NCBI RefSeq assembly: GCF_007830235.1
Contig: NZ_VLKI01000004.1
Span: forward strand, 277,749 to 341,748
Length of the DNA stretch: 64,000 nt
Source of the DNA: Cytobacillus oceanisediminis
GTDB taxonomy: Bacteria > Bacillota > Bacilli > Bacillales > Cytobacillaceae
Direction: 5' to 3'
In this document: in pieces, positions 1-7,690 of the stretch
Layout of the letters: every line of letters starts with the position of its first letter
Position numbering within the stretch: position 1 is the stretch's first letter
The notes under the pieces: model-generated
What the model was told of the DNA's origin: nothing
What the model saw: the letters and a program-made list of their open reading frames with translations, nothing else
The model's database searches: none
Program-made: the position numbers and the translations under genes

Positions 1-2
1 CC

Positions 3-992
3 TGTACGCCAATCACAAAAGGAATTTTCACCAGATTAGAAGAGGAAAAAGAGCTTTTGCCAAAGCTTCTTCCAACCGCACAAGAGCGTGCTGAAAAAAT
101 GATTGAGCTGTATTTGAAAAATGGCCATACTCATATTCGCACGCATTGTAATGTCGACCCAGTAATTGGACTAAAAAATTTAGAAGCTACTGTAAATGCA
201 TTAAAAAAATATGAAGATGTTCTTACATATGAAATCGTGGCATTCCCGCAGCACGGACTCCTAAGAAGTGATTCTGTTCAATTAATTCGTGATGCAATGA
301 AAAATGGAGCCACCTTAGTTGGCGGTGTTGATCCGGCTACAGTAGACCGGAACATTGAAAAGTCACTGAATACAATATTTGAAATTGCGGTTGAACATAA
401 AAAAGGAGTCGATATCCATCTTCATGACCCTAACACATTGGGAGCTTTTACATTCGAGAGAATGGCTGATTACACAAGAGAAGCAGGTCTAATAGGAAAG
501 ACGACGATTAGCCATGGGATTGCTTTAGGTGATCTGCATGGAGAAACGCTTATTGAAATGGCGGCAATACTAAAAGAACATGAGATTGATGTGACTACCA
601 CTATTCCAATTAATCGTCCAACTATTCCAGTCTTAGCGCTTGATGGGTATGGCATTCAAGTGTCTGTAGGGCATGACAGCATCACTGATCATTGGTCCCC
701 ATTTGGAACAGGGAACACCATCCAGAAGCTTGGAACTCTTGCGGAAAGATTCCGATTGATTGATGAATATTCCTTATCATCTGCTTTGAAATTTGCAACC
801 GGCGGGATTACTCCATTAGATAAAGATGGTGAACGAGTTTGGCCAAAAGTCGGTGATGATGCGACGATGATATTAGTTGATGCGACATGTTCAGCAGAGG
901 CAATTGCTAGAAGGGCAACTGTTGAGTCATTATTTTTCAAAGGCAAGAAGGTTGAAAGTAAATTAACAGAAATGGATCCTATGAATGCATAA
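3..992 (+). CDS. Amidohydrolase, cytosine-deaminase-like (5' end outside window)
   Basis: The reading frame is already open at base 3 and runs 329 codons to TAA, so the gene starts left of the window; the TTG at 57 is not the true start because homology to the downstream paralog continues upstream of it. It belongs to the metal-dependent amidohydrolase superfamily near cytosine/isoguanine deaminases. Visible motifs are IRTHCNVDP, DIHLHDP, TISHG and GHDSITDHWSPFG, which supply the later metal-ligand His residues and the catalytic Asp; the N-terminal HxH is off-window. It is roughly half identical by eye to the next gene, so the pair is a tandem duplication, and only 26 bp separate them (likely one operon). 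The substrate is unknown; a deaminase or hydrolase of a cyclic amide or purine/pyrimidine-type compound is inferred. Confidence 0.85.
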   Translation, partial: CTPITKGIFTRLEEEKELLPKLLPTAQERAEKMIELYLKNGHTHIRTHCNVDPVIGLKNLEATVNALKKYEDVLTYEIVAFPQHGLLRSDSVQLIRDAMKNGATLVGGVDPATVDRNIEKSLNTIFEIAVEHKKGVDIHLHDPNTLGAFTFERMADYTREAGLIGKTTISHGIALGDLHGETLIEMAAILKEHEIDVTTTIPINRPTIPVLALDGYGIQVSVGHDSITDHWSPFGTGNTIQKLGTLAERFRLIDEYSLSSALKFATGGITPLDKDGERVWPKVGDDATMILVDATCSAEAIARRATVESLFFKGKKVESKLTEMDPMNA

Positions 993-1018
993 CTTAAAAG
1001 AGCAAAGGGGGAAATACA

Positions 1019-2242
1019 ATGTCAACTCCGTATTGGCTAACAAATATTAAGTTGGAAACAGGATATCTTCAAGATGACAAGGGGACATACATTACAAAAA
1101 CAGAACTCTTCCATTTGAAAATAGAAGATGGAAAAATAATAGAAAAACAAATCAGCAGTTTTGAAATTTCCGAGAATGAAGAAACAGTGGACGGCAAAGG
1201 ATTTCTAGCGCTGCCTTCTTTTAAGGAGATGCATAATCATCTTGATAAAACCTATCTATCTCTTGATTGGAAGGCATGCAGGACGGTCAAAAATTTAGAA
1301 GAACGTTTGCAATATGAAGCAATGGAGCTTGAGGAATTAGCTCCTACAGCCAAACAGCGGGCAAGCAAAATGATCGAGCTTCTCCTTTCAAAGGGTTCAA
1401 CTCATATTCGTACCCATGTAAATATTGATCCCTATATAGGCTTGAAAAACCTGGAAGGCGTGAAAGCTGCCTTAGAGGACTATTCGGATAAGTTGACATA
1501 TGAAATTGTTGCATTTCCTCAACACGGTTTATTAAGAGAAAATGTGATTCCGCTTATGAAAGAAGCCATGAGATCCGGAGCTAACATTGTTGGTGGTCTT
1601 GATCCTGCAGGAATTGACCGTAACATTGAAAAATCACTCTATGAAATAATGAATCTTGGTACAGAATTTAATGCAGATATAGACATCCATTTACATGACG
1701 GCGGACATGTAGGGTATTATACGGTAGATAAATTTGCTGAGATGGTCGAAGATGCAAAGTGGCACAATCGCGCTGCTGTGAGCCATGCGTTCAGCTTGGG
1801 TGAAATTCCTGTCCCGCAGGCAGAAGAAATTGCAGATAAATTGAGTGAGCTCGGAATGTCGATCATGTCCACCATCCCAATAACAAAATCACTCCCTCCA
1901 ATTGAACTTTTGGACCGAAAAGGGGTAAATGTTTATCTGGGATGCGATGGTTTCTATGATTCCTGGGGACCTTTCGGGAATGGAGATTTATTAGAAAAGG
2001 TAACGCGATATGGCGAACTTTACCGTAAGAGCGATGAACTTTCCTTAGCACAATCTTTAAAATGGGCTACTGGGGGTCCTGTCCCACTAAACAAGGATGG
2101 CGAGGTAGCGTGGCCGCTTGAGGGAGATGATGCAAATTTAGTTCTTCTCGATGCTTCCTGTTCTGCCGAAGCAGTAGCAAGAACGACTAAGCGAGAAGCG
2201 GTAATCTTTAAAGGAAAGATGGTTTCAGGCCAGTTATCATAG
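1019..2242 (+). CDS. Amidohydrolase, cytosine-deaminase-like (407 aa)
   Basis: Cytoplasmic metal-dependent hydrolase/deaminase. The ATG follows AAAGGGGGAA at good spacing. The metal site is visible: MHNHLDK (His72, His74), DIHLHD (His224), SH (His256) and the catalytic Asp in GCDGFYD (about residue 309), in the order seen in CodA-type cytosine deaminases. In E. coli CodA the segment after the third His carries a Glu acting as proton shuttle (HCDE); here it reads HLHD, so that Glu is replaced by Asp if my by-eye alignment is right, which argues for a different substrate. It is the second of two tandem paralogs and probably cotranscribed with the first. The amidohydrolase family is secure; the substrate is not identifiable from sequence. 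Confidence 0.88.
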   Translation: MSTPYWLTNIKLETGYLQDDKGTYITKTELFHLKIEDGKIIEKQISSFEISENEETVDGKGFLALPSFKEMHNHLDKTYLSLDWKACRTVKNLEERLQYEAMELEELAPTAKQRASKMIELLLSKGSTHIRTHVNIDPYIGLKNLEGVKAALEDYSDKLTYEIVAFPQHGLLRENVIPLMKEAMRSGANIVGGLDPAGIDRNIEKSLYEIMNLGTEFNADIDIHLHDGGHVGYYTVDKFAEMVEDAKWHNRAAVSHAFSLGEIPVPQAEEIADKLSELGMSIMSTIPITKSLPPIELLDRKGVNVYLGCDGFYDSWGPFGNGDLLEKVTRYGELYRKSDELSLAQSLKWATGGPVPLNKDGEVAWPLEGDDANLVLLDASCSAEAVARTTKREAVIFKGKMVSGQLS

Positions 2243-2330
2243 CGTGATGCGGAAGTCCGAAGGTTGGGCTTCCTATTTTAATAACTTAAAGAAATGAATG
2301 GTTACAAACTTTTAAATTTGGGAGGATATT

Positions 2331-2939
2331 ATGATTAAGACGAATGAAAGCAAAATATTTTTTGATGCAGCGAGAACAGGCGATCTAGAGAGTTTGAAAA
2401 AATCCCTTGAGCTGGGCACAGATATTAACATGCAGGATAAAAAGAAGCGGACTGCCATATTGCTGGCTGCAATGAATAAACATTATGATGTCGTAAAGTA
2501 TCTGGCTGATGCAGGTGCAGATATTAATCGGCAAGATCAAACTTGTTTAAATCCATTTTTATTTGGGTGCATTAATGGAGATTTAAAGCTAGTAAGATTA
2601 ATGATAAGTGCAGGCGCTAACTTAAATCTTGTCACCCGATTTGGTGGTGTGGGAATTACTCCGGCAAGTGAAAAGGGGCATATCGAGGTGGTCAGGGAGC
2701 TTTTAACATCAACAGATATTAACGTAAATCATACAAATTATTGCGGCTGGACACCTTTGATTGAAGCCATCGTATTGAATAATGGCGACACAAGGCAGCA
2801 GGCCATTATTAAACTATTGCTTGAAAACGGTGCCGATACTGAATTGGCAGATCAATATGGAGTGACTCCGATTGAGCTTGCTAGAAGAAAAGGATATAAA
2901 GAAATAGAGGAAATTTTATTAGAAGCAGGTGCAGAATGA
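2331..2939 (+). CDS. Ankyrin-repeat protein (202 aa)
   Basis: The protein is almost wholly ankyrin repeats, about five to six units of roughly 33 residues. Examples are DAARTGDLESLKKSLELG, AILLAAMNKHYDVVKYLAD, PFLFGCINGDLKLVRLMIS, GITPASEKGHIEVVRELLT and IELARRKGYKEIEEILLEA. Ankyrin repeats bind other proteins; there is no catalytic domain, signal peptide or membrane segment, so this is probably a cytoplasmic adaptor or inhibitor. The ATG follows GGGAGGATATT. It lies 88 bp after the deaminase-like pair in the same direction with no obvious terminator, so readthrough is possible. The partner is unknown. Confidence 0.85.
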   Translation: MIKTNESKIFFDAARTGDLESLKKSLELGTDINMQDKKKRTAILLAAMNKHYDVVKYLADAGADINRQDQTCLNPFLFGCINGDLKLVRLMISAGANLNLVTRFGGVGITPASEKGHIEVVRELLTSTDINVNHTNYCGWTPLIEAIVLNNGDTRQQAIIKLLLENGADTELADQYGVTPIELARRKGYKEIEEILLEAGAE

Positions 2940-3023
2940 ACATTTAGAAAATAACAGCATTCATTACTATAGGACAATTAAGGATTCCATAAAAGGCGGT
3001 AAAGATTTAGGAAGAAGGAAGAA

Positions 3024-3049
3024 GCCCCTCTACACAATCGTAGAAGGGG
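3024..3049. terminator. Hairpin terminator between convergent genes
   Basis: CCCCTCTAC pairs with GTAGAAGGGG (one bulged base) and is followed by a T-rich stretch on the + strand. It overlaps the stop codon of the minus-strand MFS gene and may serve both the ankyrin and MFS transcripts. Confidence 0.5.
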
Positions 3050-4241
3050 ATTTCTTTCTATCTATAAAGACTTTTTCCAATACATATTGATTTCTCCCTG
3101 CACCGACTCCGGCCAGTGTGAAAACAATTGTAGCCAAAACTAGCAGGATTAACGGAAGTGTCCAATTATGAAAAAAGTCGTATATATAACCGATCAAAAA
3201 CGGGCCAAGGGCAGCAAGCAAATAACCTGCCGATTGAGCCATGCCTGATAATTCGGCAGCCTGTTTAGCATTGGCCGCACGCAAACCGATCAATGTTAAT
3301 GAATGGCTGATGGCCGCACCTAAAGCAATGCCGATTAGTATAATGCCCACTATGATTATAAAAGAATTTATATTAAGAAGAAGCCCTGTTATACCAGCAG
3401 TACAAAAGACGCCAATTCCAACAGCTATCGCTTTTTGGTTTGGAAGCCGGTCTGCAAGAACAGGGATAATAAAATTAGCTGGCAGACCTGAAAATTGCAG
3501 CAGTGTGACCATCCAGCCTGCTGTTTCGATATTAAATCCCCGATCATTAAGAATCTCAGGCAGCCAAGTGATAAAGGAGAAATAAACTAGTGATTGCAAG
3601 CCCATAAAAAGGGTCACCTGCCAGGCGATACCGGATTGCCAGAGAGAAGAATTGGAGGAGACAATTTGCCTGTCGGTGTTCTCCTTTGTTGCTTTAAGCT
3701 GTGGCAGCCAGATCAGAACGGCCATTACCACCAAAATAATCCAAACGCCGAGTGACCAGGACCAGCCGATCTCCCATTTTTCTGCTAGAGGCACACTTAG
3801 TCCAGGGGCCAGGCCTGCCCACAGTCCCATGGAAAATGTGTAAACCCCTGTCAGCAATCCCACTTTTCCGAAGCGTTCCTTTACTATTCCAGGGAGAAGG
3901 ACATTGCATACCGCGATTCCCATGCCGACTAAAGCCGTACCCAAAAATAAAGAGATGGTAGAGCGGATGATTATTCCCGCCCCCAGTACAACGAGTCCGC
4001 CCAAAATACTCATTTCATTGCCAAATCTTTGGGCGATTCTTGGCGCAAAAGGAGAAAGAAGGGCAAAAGCCAGCAAAGGAAGGGTCGTGAGCAGGCCAGC
4101 CAGCCCATTTGAGATTCCAATATCATATCTGATTGAACTAATCAGCGGTCCAACAGCAGTTATGCCAGGTCTAAGATTAAAAGCAACAAAGATGATGCCT
4201 AGTATTAAAACTGTATTTTTATTTATTTTTACAGGAAACAT
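3030..4241 (-). CDS. CynX/NimT-type MFS transporter (403 aa)
   Basis: Twelve-helix major facilitator superfamily permease of the plasma membrane. The N-terminal NLRPGITAVGPL segment in the first helix is characteristic of the CynX/NimT (cyanate/2-nitroimidazole) subfamily, which includes B. subtilis YycB. The length is normal. The ATG is preceded by GCGGGGTG on the minus strand. It stands alone, convergent with the ankyrin gene, and its stop lies in a terminator hairpin. The substrate cannot be told: characterised relatives move cyanate, 2-nitroimidazole or small anions. Confidence 0.85.
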   Translation of the reverse strand: MFPVKINKNTVLILGIIFVAFNLRPGITAVGPLISSIRYDIGISNGLAGLLTTLPLLAFALLSPFAPRIAQRFGNEMSILGGLVVLGAGIIIRSTISLFLGTALVGMGIAVCNVLLPGIVKERFGKVGLLTGVYTFSMGLWAGLAPGLSVPLAEKWEIGWSWSLGVWIILVVMAVLIWLPQLKATKENTDRQIVSSNSSLWQSGIAWQVTLFMGLQSLVYFSFITWLPEILNDRGFNIETAGWMVTLLQFSGLPANFIIPVLADRLPNQKAIAVGIGVFCTAGITGLLLNINSFIIIVGIILIGIALGAAISHSLTLIGLRAANAKQAAELSGMAQSAGYLLAALGPFLIGYIYDFFHNWTLPLILLVLATIVFTLAGVGAGRNQYVLEKVFIDRKKSPSTIV

Positions 4242-4500
4242 TTTTTCACCCCGCTATGTCTAAATAGTGCTCTAAAGGGAAATGGAATTATTACGCTATT
4301 CGAATTATTATAATGAATATTCTGATAAAAGTATAGAGGAAAAGAAAATTTGAGTGATCGTGTTTAAGGGCGTCAGAAAAGAGGGAAATTTTATAGAACC
4401 CAGGTAAGATAATTTTTCCAATTAATATGCTAATATACAAGCATAAGGACATATTAGAATTAGCAGTTGAGCTTTGGAAACCTTATTAGGAGGGAATTAA

Positions 4501-4782
4501 ATGAGTGCAGAAATTCAAAAAGAAGAGAACCGCTTTTTTGTAAATGATGAAGAAGGGAATATGGCCGCTGAAATTACTTTTGTACCAAGCGGTGAATCTC
4601 AGGTAACGATTGACCATACGTATGTGAGTGATTCACTCCGCGGTCAGGGAATTGCAGGAAAGTTAGTAGAAAGTGTTGTACAGGAGGCGCGTGGGAAGGG
4701 CTTTAAGATTGTACCGGTTTGCTCTTACGCGAAAGTTGTCTTTGATCGAAAAAGTGAATACCAGGATGTACTAGCAAAATAA
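4501..4782 (+). CDS. Small GNAT-family N-acetyltransferase (93 aa)
   Basis: Minimal GCN5-related acetyltransferase of the short COG2388 type. The acetyl-CoA pyrophosphate-binding loop is visible as SDSLRGQGIAGKLVESVV, followed by the helix/strand GFKIVPVCSYAKVVF. The length (about 90 aa) is normal for this subfamily. AGGAGGGAATTAA precedes the ATG. It is 14 bp upstream of an alpha/beta hydrolase gene and probably cotranscribed with it. The acceptor substrate is unknown. Confidence 0.88.
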   Translation: MSAEIQKEENRFFVNDEEGNMAAEITFVPSGESQVTIDHTYVSDSLRGQGIAGKLVESVVQEARGKGFKIVPVCSYAKVVFDRKSEYQDVLAK

Positions 4783-4796
4783 GGCGGGTGTTTAGA

Positions 4797-5588
4797 ATGG
4801 ATGCTAAACGAGCAGAAGTTAATGGAACAGCAATATCTTACTATGATGAAGGCCAGGGAGATCCAATTGTTCTGATTCACGGATTCTGCGGCAGCAAGGA
4901 CTATTGGCAGCAGGTGATTCCTGGACTGGCAGAGAAACACCGATTAATTGCGGTGGACCTTCCCGGACACGGAGGTTCTGGTTTGCCTGCGGGAGATATT
5001 TCAGTTGAAACGATGGCAGAAATGATTAAAGGTATTTTTGAGGAGCTGGGATTGGAGAAAGTGTCTCTCATTGGCCACTCGCTTGGCGGCTATGTAACAC
5101 TTGCTTTTGCTGAAGCTTATGAGGACAGGCTGAAACAGTTCTCTCTCGTCCATTCAACAGCCAACCCGGATTCTGAAGAAGGGAAGAAGGGGAGGGGAGT
5201 GGCGGCTGGGAAAATCGATGCAGAAGGAATTAAATCCTTTGTTGATGGACTCGTTCCCAATCTTTTTGCGTCAGGAGAAAAGCACCCTGAAGAACTTCAA
5301 CAGGCAAAAGAGATTGGTTATGGCACTAATCCGGAAGGTGCAAAAGCGGCTTTGAAAGCGATGAAACGGAGGCCGGACCGGAATCATGTTCTAAAAAATA
5401 CGAAGCTTCCGGTATTAATTGTCGCTGGTGAAAAAGACCAGATCGTCCCGCCGGAGAAGTCTTTTACCGTCGTGGGGCCGAACATCATGCAGGTGACCAT
5501 TAAAGGTGCAGGGCATATGAGCATGTATGAAGCGCCTGCTGAGCTTGTTGAAGTGTTCGCGGATTTTTGGAGGAGTAAGCAGGCTTAA
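4797..5588 (+). CDS. Alpha/beta-fold hydrolase (263 aa)
   Basis: Cytoplasmic serine hydrolase of the alpha/beta superfamily. From the ATG at 4797 the oxyanion motif is HGF (28-30), the nucleophile elbow is GHSLGG (Ser95), the acid is the Asp in GEKDQIVPP and the base is the His in GAGHMSMYEAP near the C-terminus, so the triad is complete. A GTG at 4788 is also in frame but lies inside the likely ribosome binding site (AAGGCGGGTG), so the ATG is preferred. It is paired with the upstream GNAT gene. Esterase, lipase or meta-cleavage-type hydrolase are all possible. Confidence 0.88.
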   Translation: MDAKRAEVNGTAISYYDEGQGDPIVLIHGFCGSKDYWQQVIPGLAEKHRLIAVDLPGHGGSGLPAGDISVETMAEMIKGIFEELGLEKVSLIGHSLGGYVTLAFAEAYEDRLKQFSLVHSTANPDSEEGKKGRGVAAGKIDAEGIKSFVDGLVPNLFASGEKHPEELQQAKEIGYGTNPEGAKAALKAMKRRPDRNHVLKNTKLPVLIVAGEKDQIVPPEKSFTVVGPNIMQVTIKGAGHMSMYEAPAELVEVFADFWRSKQA

Positions 5589-5636
5589 GCAGAACCATAA
5601 GATAAAACTTTAAACGTGAAGGAGCCATCAGATTTT

Positions 5637-5757
5637 TATCCGCACATAAATCTGGTCTATCCGCACATAAAATTTTTTATCAGCATATAAATCGGGGCTA
5701 TGCGCACATAAATTCTTTCTAACCGCAGAATAAAAGTTTTTAATGCCCGAAATAAAT
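5637..5757 (+). repeat. Degenerate array, six units with 20-21 bp period
   Basis: Units headed TATCCGCACATAAA start at 5637, 5658, 5678, 5699, 5720 and 5741, so spacing is 21, 20, 21, 21 and 21 bp. The first two units are identical over 14 bp and later ones drift (TATCAGCATATAAA, TATGCGCACATAAA, TAACCGCAGAATAAA). The array fills the gap between convergent genes, just upstream of their shared terminator. There is no open frame, and the spacing is too short for CRISPR. Confidence 0.8.
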
Positions 5758-5792
5758 AGCTTTCGTTCATCTTTCAGGATTCAACCATAGAA

Positions 5793-5826
5793 AAAAGCTC
5801 CTTTAATTGCCTAAAAGGAGCTTTTT
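5793..5826. terminator. Bidirectional terminator
   Basis: AAAAGCTCCTTT pairs with AAAAGGAGCTTTTT around a short loop, flanked by A and T runs, so it can end transcripts from both the hydrolase (+) and the MltG-like gene (-). Confidence 0.85.
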
Positions 5827-5835
5827 CTATTAAAA

Positions 5836-6348
5836 CTACTTAAAAATTACCGAAATGATCTCATCTGTTGTCATTCCGCTTTCCACTTCGAATGTTCCAG
5901 GACGCAGTTCGTTCGCCAAGCCGCGTTTTTCAACATCTTTGTAAAACTGGATTCCGCTTTCGATAATGTTGGCACGCTCTAAGGCATTTCCTACATCGAT
6001 GCTTGTCATTCCCATCGAGACGGTCAAGATGGTACGATAGACAACCTTCTCGCCGGTTTCCTTATTTGATTTCTCTTCCGATTTTTCTTCCTTTTTTTCA
6101 TTGGCTTTTGCAGCGGCAGCGAGCTGATCGCTCCACTCATCTTCTGTATTTATCACAAAGCCTTTAGAAGACAGCAGATCGATCATTTCTTTGTCAGTCA
6201 GCATTTTCTGTTTAGCCGCATTTTCTGTTTTATTCCCCGGTTTCTCCGTACTTTTTGCTTCAGAAGGACCAAAAAAGTAGGCACCGCCAGTCAAAATGGC
6301 AGCCACTAAAAGGCCTGCTGCAAAACTGCGCAAGGAATTAGGTGTCAT
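5836..6348 (-). CDS. MltG/YceG-like protein lacking the catalytic domain (170 aa)
   Basis: The protein has an N-terminal membrane anchor (residues ~9-27), a charged Lys/Glu-rich linker (~32-100) and a C-terminal module ending in LRPGTFEVESGMTTDEIISVI. That module matches the LysM-like subdomain of MltG endolytic transglycosylases. Full MltG proteins are about twice as long and carry the catalytic glutamate in a following domain that is absent here. It is therefore probably an extracytoplasmic peptidoglycan-binding or regulatory protein rather than a transglycosylase. Its start overlaps the stop of the upstream gene in an ATGA, giving translational coupling. Confidence 0.72.
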   Translation of the reverse strand: MTPNSLRSFAAGLLVAAILTGGAYFFGPSEAKSTEKPGNKTENAAKQKMLTDKEMIDLLSSKGFVINTEDEWSDQLAAAAKANEKKEEKSEEKSNKETGEKVVYRTILTVSMGMTSIDVGNALERANIIESGIQFYKDVEKRGLANELRPGTFEVESGMTTDEIISVIFK

Positions 6349-6725
6349 TGTGCAACCATACTCCTTTCAGCCCTTTTCGATAAATAAGGTAAAAGCATCC
6401 GCTCCACCTCATTAGGTGTAAGCTGTTTTTTTAAGGCAATGCTCTCAAAAGAATACCCGCGCTTATGAAGGTCAAGAATCTCACGCAGCAATAAGCGATC
6501 CTCCGATGATCCTTTCATTGAGCCTGATTGGTGTGCTGTAATTTCTGCATCTAATTCAATATTCCTGATCTGCTGCTGCAGCTCGTGGATTTCATTCTTT
6601 AATGAAAAAGTAACCTGATCAATTTGTTGCTCAAGATTTGATTTGGATTGCGTCGTTTTAAAAAACGATAAAATGAGCAGCACGACTGCTGAACCAAACA
6701 AAATGGCTATTACCCATCCCATCAT
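6345..6725 (-). CDS. Membrane-anchored coiled-coil protein with HTH-like C-terminus (126 aa)
   Basis: I do not recognise this family. Residues ~4-22 form one transmembrane helix, ~28-62 a probable coiled coil (SNLEQQIDQVTFSLKNEI), and ~78-115 a helix-turn-helix-like segment (LLREILDLHKRGYSFESIAL followed by LTPNEVERML). The layout, an N-anchored coiled coil with a small HTH, resembles Bacillus SwrB-like membrane proteins only in outline. GGGGAGGATTT precedes tandem ATGs. It is translationally coupled (ATGA) to the MltG-like gene, so the two products probably work together at the membrane. Confidence 0.7.
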   Translation of the reverse strand: MMGWVIAILFGSAVVLLILSFFKTTQSKSNLEQQIDQVTFSLKNEIHELQQQIRNIELDAEITAHQSGSMKGSSEDRLLLREILDLHKRGYSFESIALKKQLTPNEVERMLLPYLSKRAERSMVAQ

Positions 6726-6893
6726 ATAAATCCTCCCCTATATAAAGCATTTTCTATGTATCTATTTTTTCCAATCTAAATTATACCTTGATTGCAGGGG
6801 GAATTCGATTTAAAACGACAAAATCCCACAATAGTCCTGTTTTTATGTAAGAAAAAGGGGCAGATGGTAAATCTTATTTCTTATTAAAAGCTA

Positions 6894-6921
6894 CCCCAGG
6901 ACAGTAACAAAGCCTCTGGGG
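6894..6921. terminator. Possible terminator hairpin
   Basis: CCCCAGG pairs with CCTCTGGGG with a two-base bulge. It lies just downstream of the minus-strand DUF1360 gene; the T run is weak. Confidence 0.4.
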
Positions 6922-6932
6922 CAGTTTGCTTA

Positions 6933-7310
6933 CTAATTGGCTTTAAAAGTCTCTTTCTTGAGTTTATCAGCATATAATTCTGTCTTTTTAATATTAACGC
7001 CAACAAATGATTCCAGTATGGCTTGCCCGCCGGCAATAGCAAGAATAAAAATTAGATACCTTCCCAATGACGGGAGAAGGATGTATAACGATCCGAGCAG
7101 GATAGCTGACCACATACCCGTGCACCAATAGCATGTCAGCAAATATCCGAACATCGACTTTGGTACTTTCTTAATTTGGTGGGAAGGTGATTCTCTTTTC
7201 ACTAAAAAAAGGTTCCTAATGGGCTCTGTTATTTTATCGAAAACAATTAAATGAGTTAAGCGGTAGCTTGCTAATATAATCATAATAAAAGTCATCCAGG
7301 ATAATTCCAC
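6933..7310 (-). CDS. DUF1360 membrane protein, YngL-like (125 aa)
   Basis: Small integral membrane protein with an N-terminal helix (~5-22) and two further hydrophobic segments (~52-78, ~85-103). The LLTCYWCTGMWSAI motif (CxxC plus Trp/Gly) and the early SYRLTHLIVFDKI segment are hallmarks of the DUF1360 family (B. subtilis YngL and relatives). Several family members are sporulation-associated, but no function is established that I can state. It starts at GTG behind AAGGAGGAG on the minus strand and stands alone. Confidence 0.8.
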   Translation of the reverse strand: MELSWMTFIMIILASYRLTHLIVFDKITEPIRNLFLVKRESPSHQIKKVPKSMFGYLLTCYWCTGMWSAILLGSLYILLPSLGRYLIFILAIAGGQAILESFVGVNIKKTELYADKLKKETFKAN

Positions 7311-7432
7311 AATATTCTCCTCCTTTTTGTAAGCTTAGTTTTACCGCAAAAAAGGAAAGTAAAGATATACATGGATGTGTTCACGAAGTGTTCACAAATG
7401 GAATTAAAATGAATCCATAGACATACAAAAAA

Positions 7433-7458
7433 ACAGATCGGCTATATAGCTGATCTGT
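7433..7458 (-). terminator. Intrinsic terminator, minus orientation
   Basis: CAGATCGGCT and AGCTGATCTG form a 10-bp stem with one G-U pair; read on the minus strand it is followed by seven T residues. No gene directly precedes it, so it may end a small RNA or readthrough from the YerD-like gene. Confidence 0.6.
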
Positions 7459-7652
7459 ACTTTGATTATTCCAGAAAAGTTTTCTGAAATTCCAGTGTGC
7501 GGGATGAGCACAACAAAAGAGGGGCCACACTTGGACGCTCCACTGAGGGTTGCGGATGTGATTGTAGAATCGAAGAAGGGAGTCAGTAAAATGCTGAAAC
7601 TTCAATTGCTGTCATTCTCTTTATGCGGAAAAAATATTGAATAAAGATAAAT

Positions 7653-7682
7653 AAAACCTAATCCCAATTGGGACCAGGTTTT
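7653..7682. terminator. Bidirectional terminator
   Basis: AAACCT-AA-TCCCAATTGGGA-CC-AGGTTT forms a long stem with one internal mismatch, with a T run on either side. It lies 8 bp past the stop of the minus-strand YerD-like gene. Confidence 0.75.
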
Positions 7683-7690
7683 TTTCTTCT

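Larger units (their letters stand above)
7311..7690. other. Intergenic region with two hairpins, no supported gene
   Basis: No coding region I can defend. It holds a minus-strand intrinsic terminator (7433-7458) and the terminator of the YerD-like gene (7653-7682). The stretch between them could be a short minus-strand transcript. A 46-codon plus-strand frame (7507-7644) ends 8 bp before the second hairpin but has no ribosome binding site. Confidence 0.5.

Noticed and set aside
5637..5757. CRISPR array
   Set aside because: Units are degenerate, the period is only 20-21 bp with no unique spacers, and no cas gene is present. The same holds for 48688-48935.
7507..7644. Plus-strand 46-codon frame next to a terminator
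   Set aside because: The position before a T-run hairpin is tempting, but there is no ribosome binding site and no recognisable family; the hairpin is already explained by the minus-strand gene.
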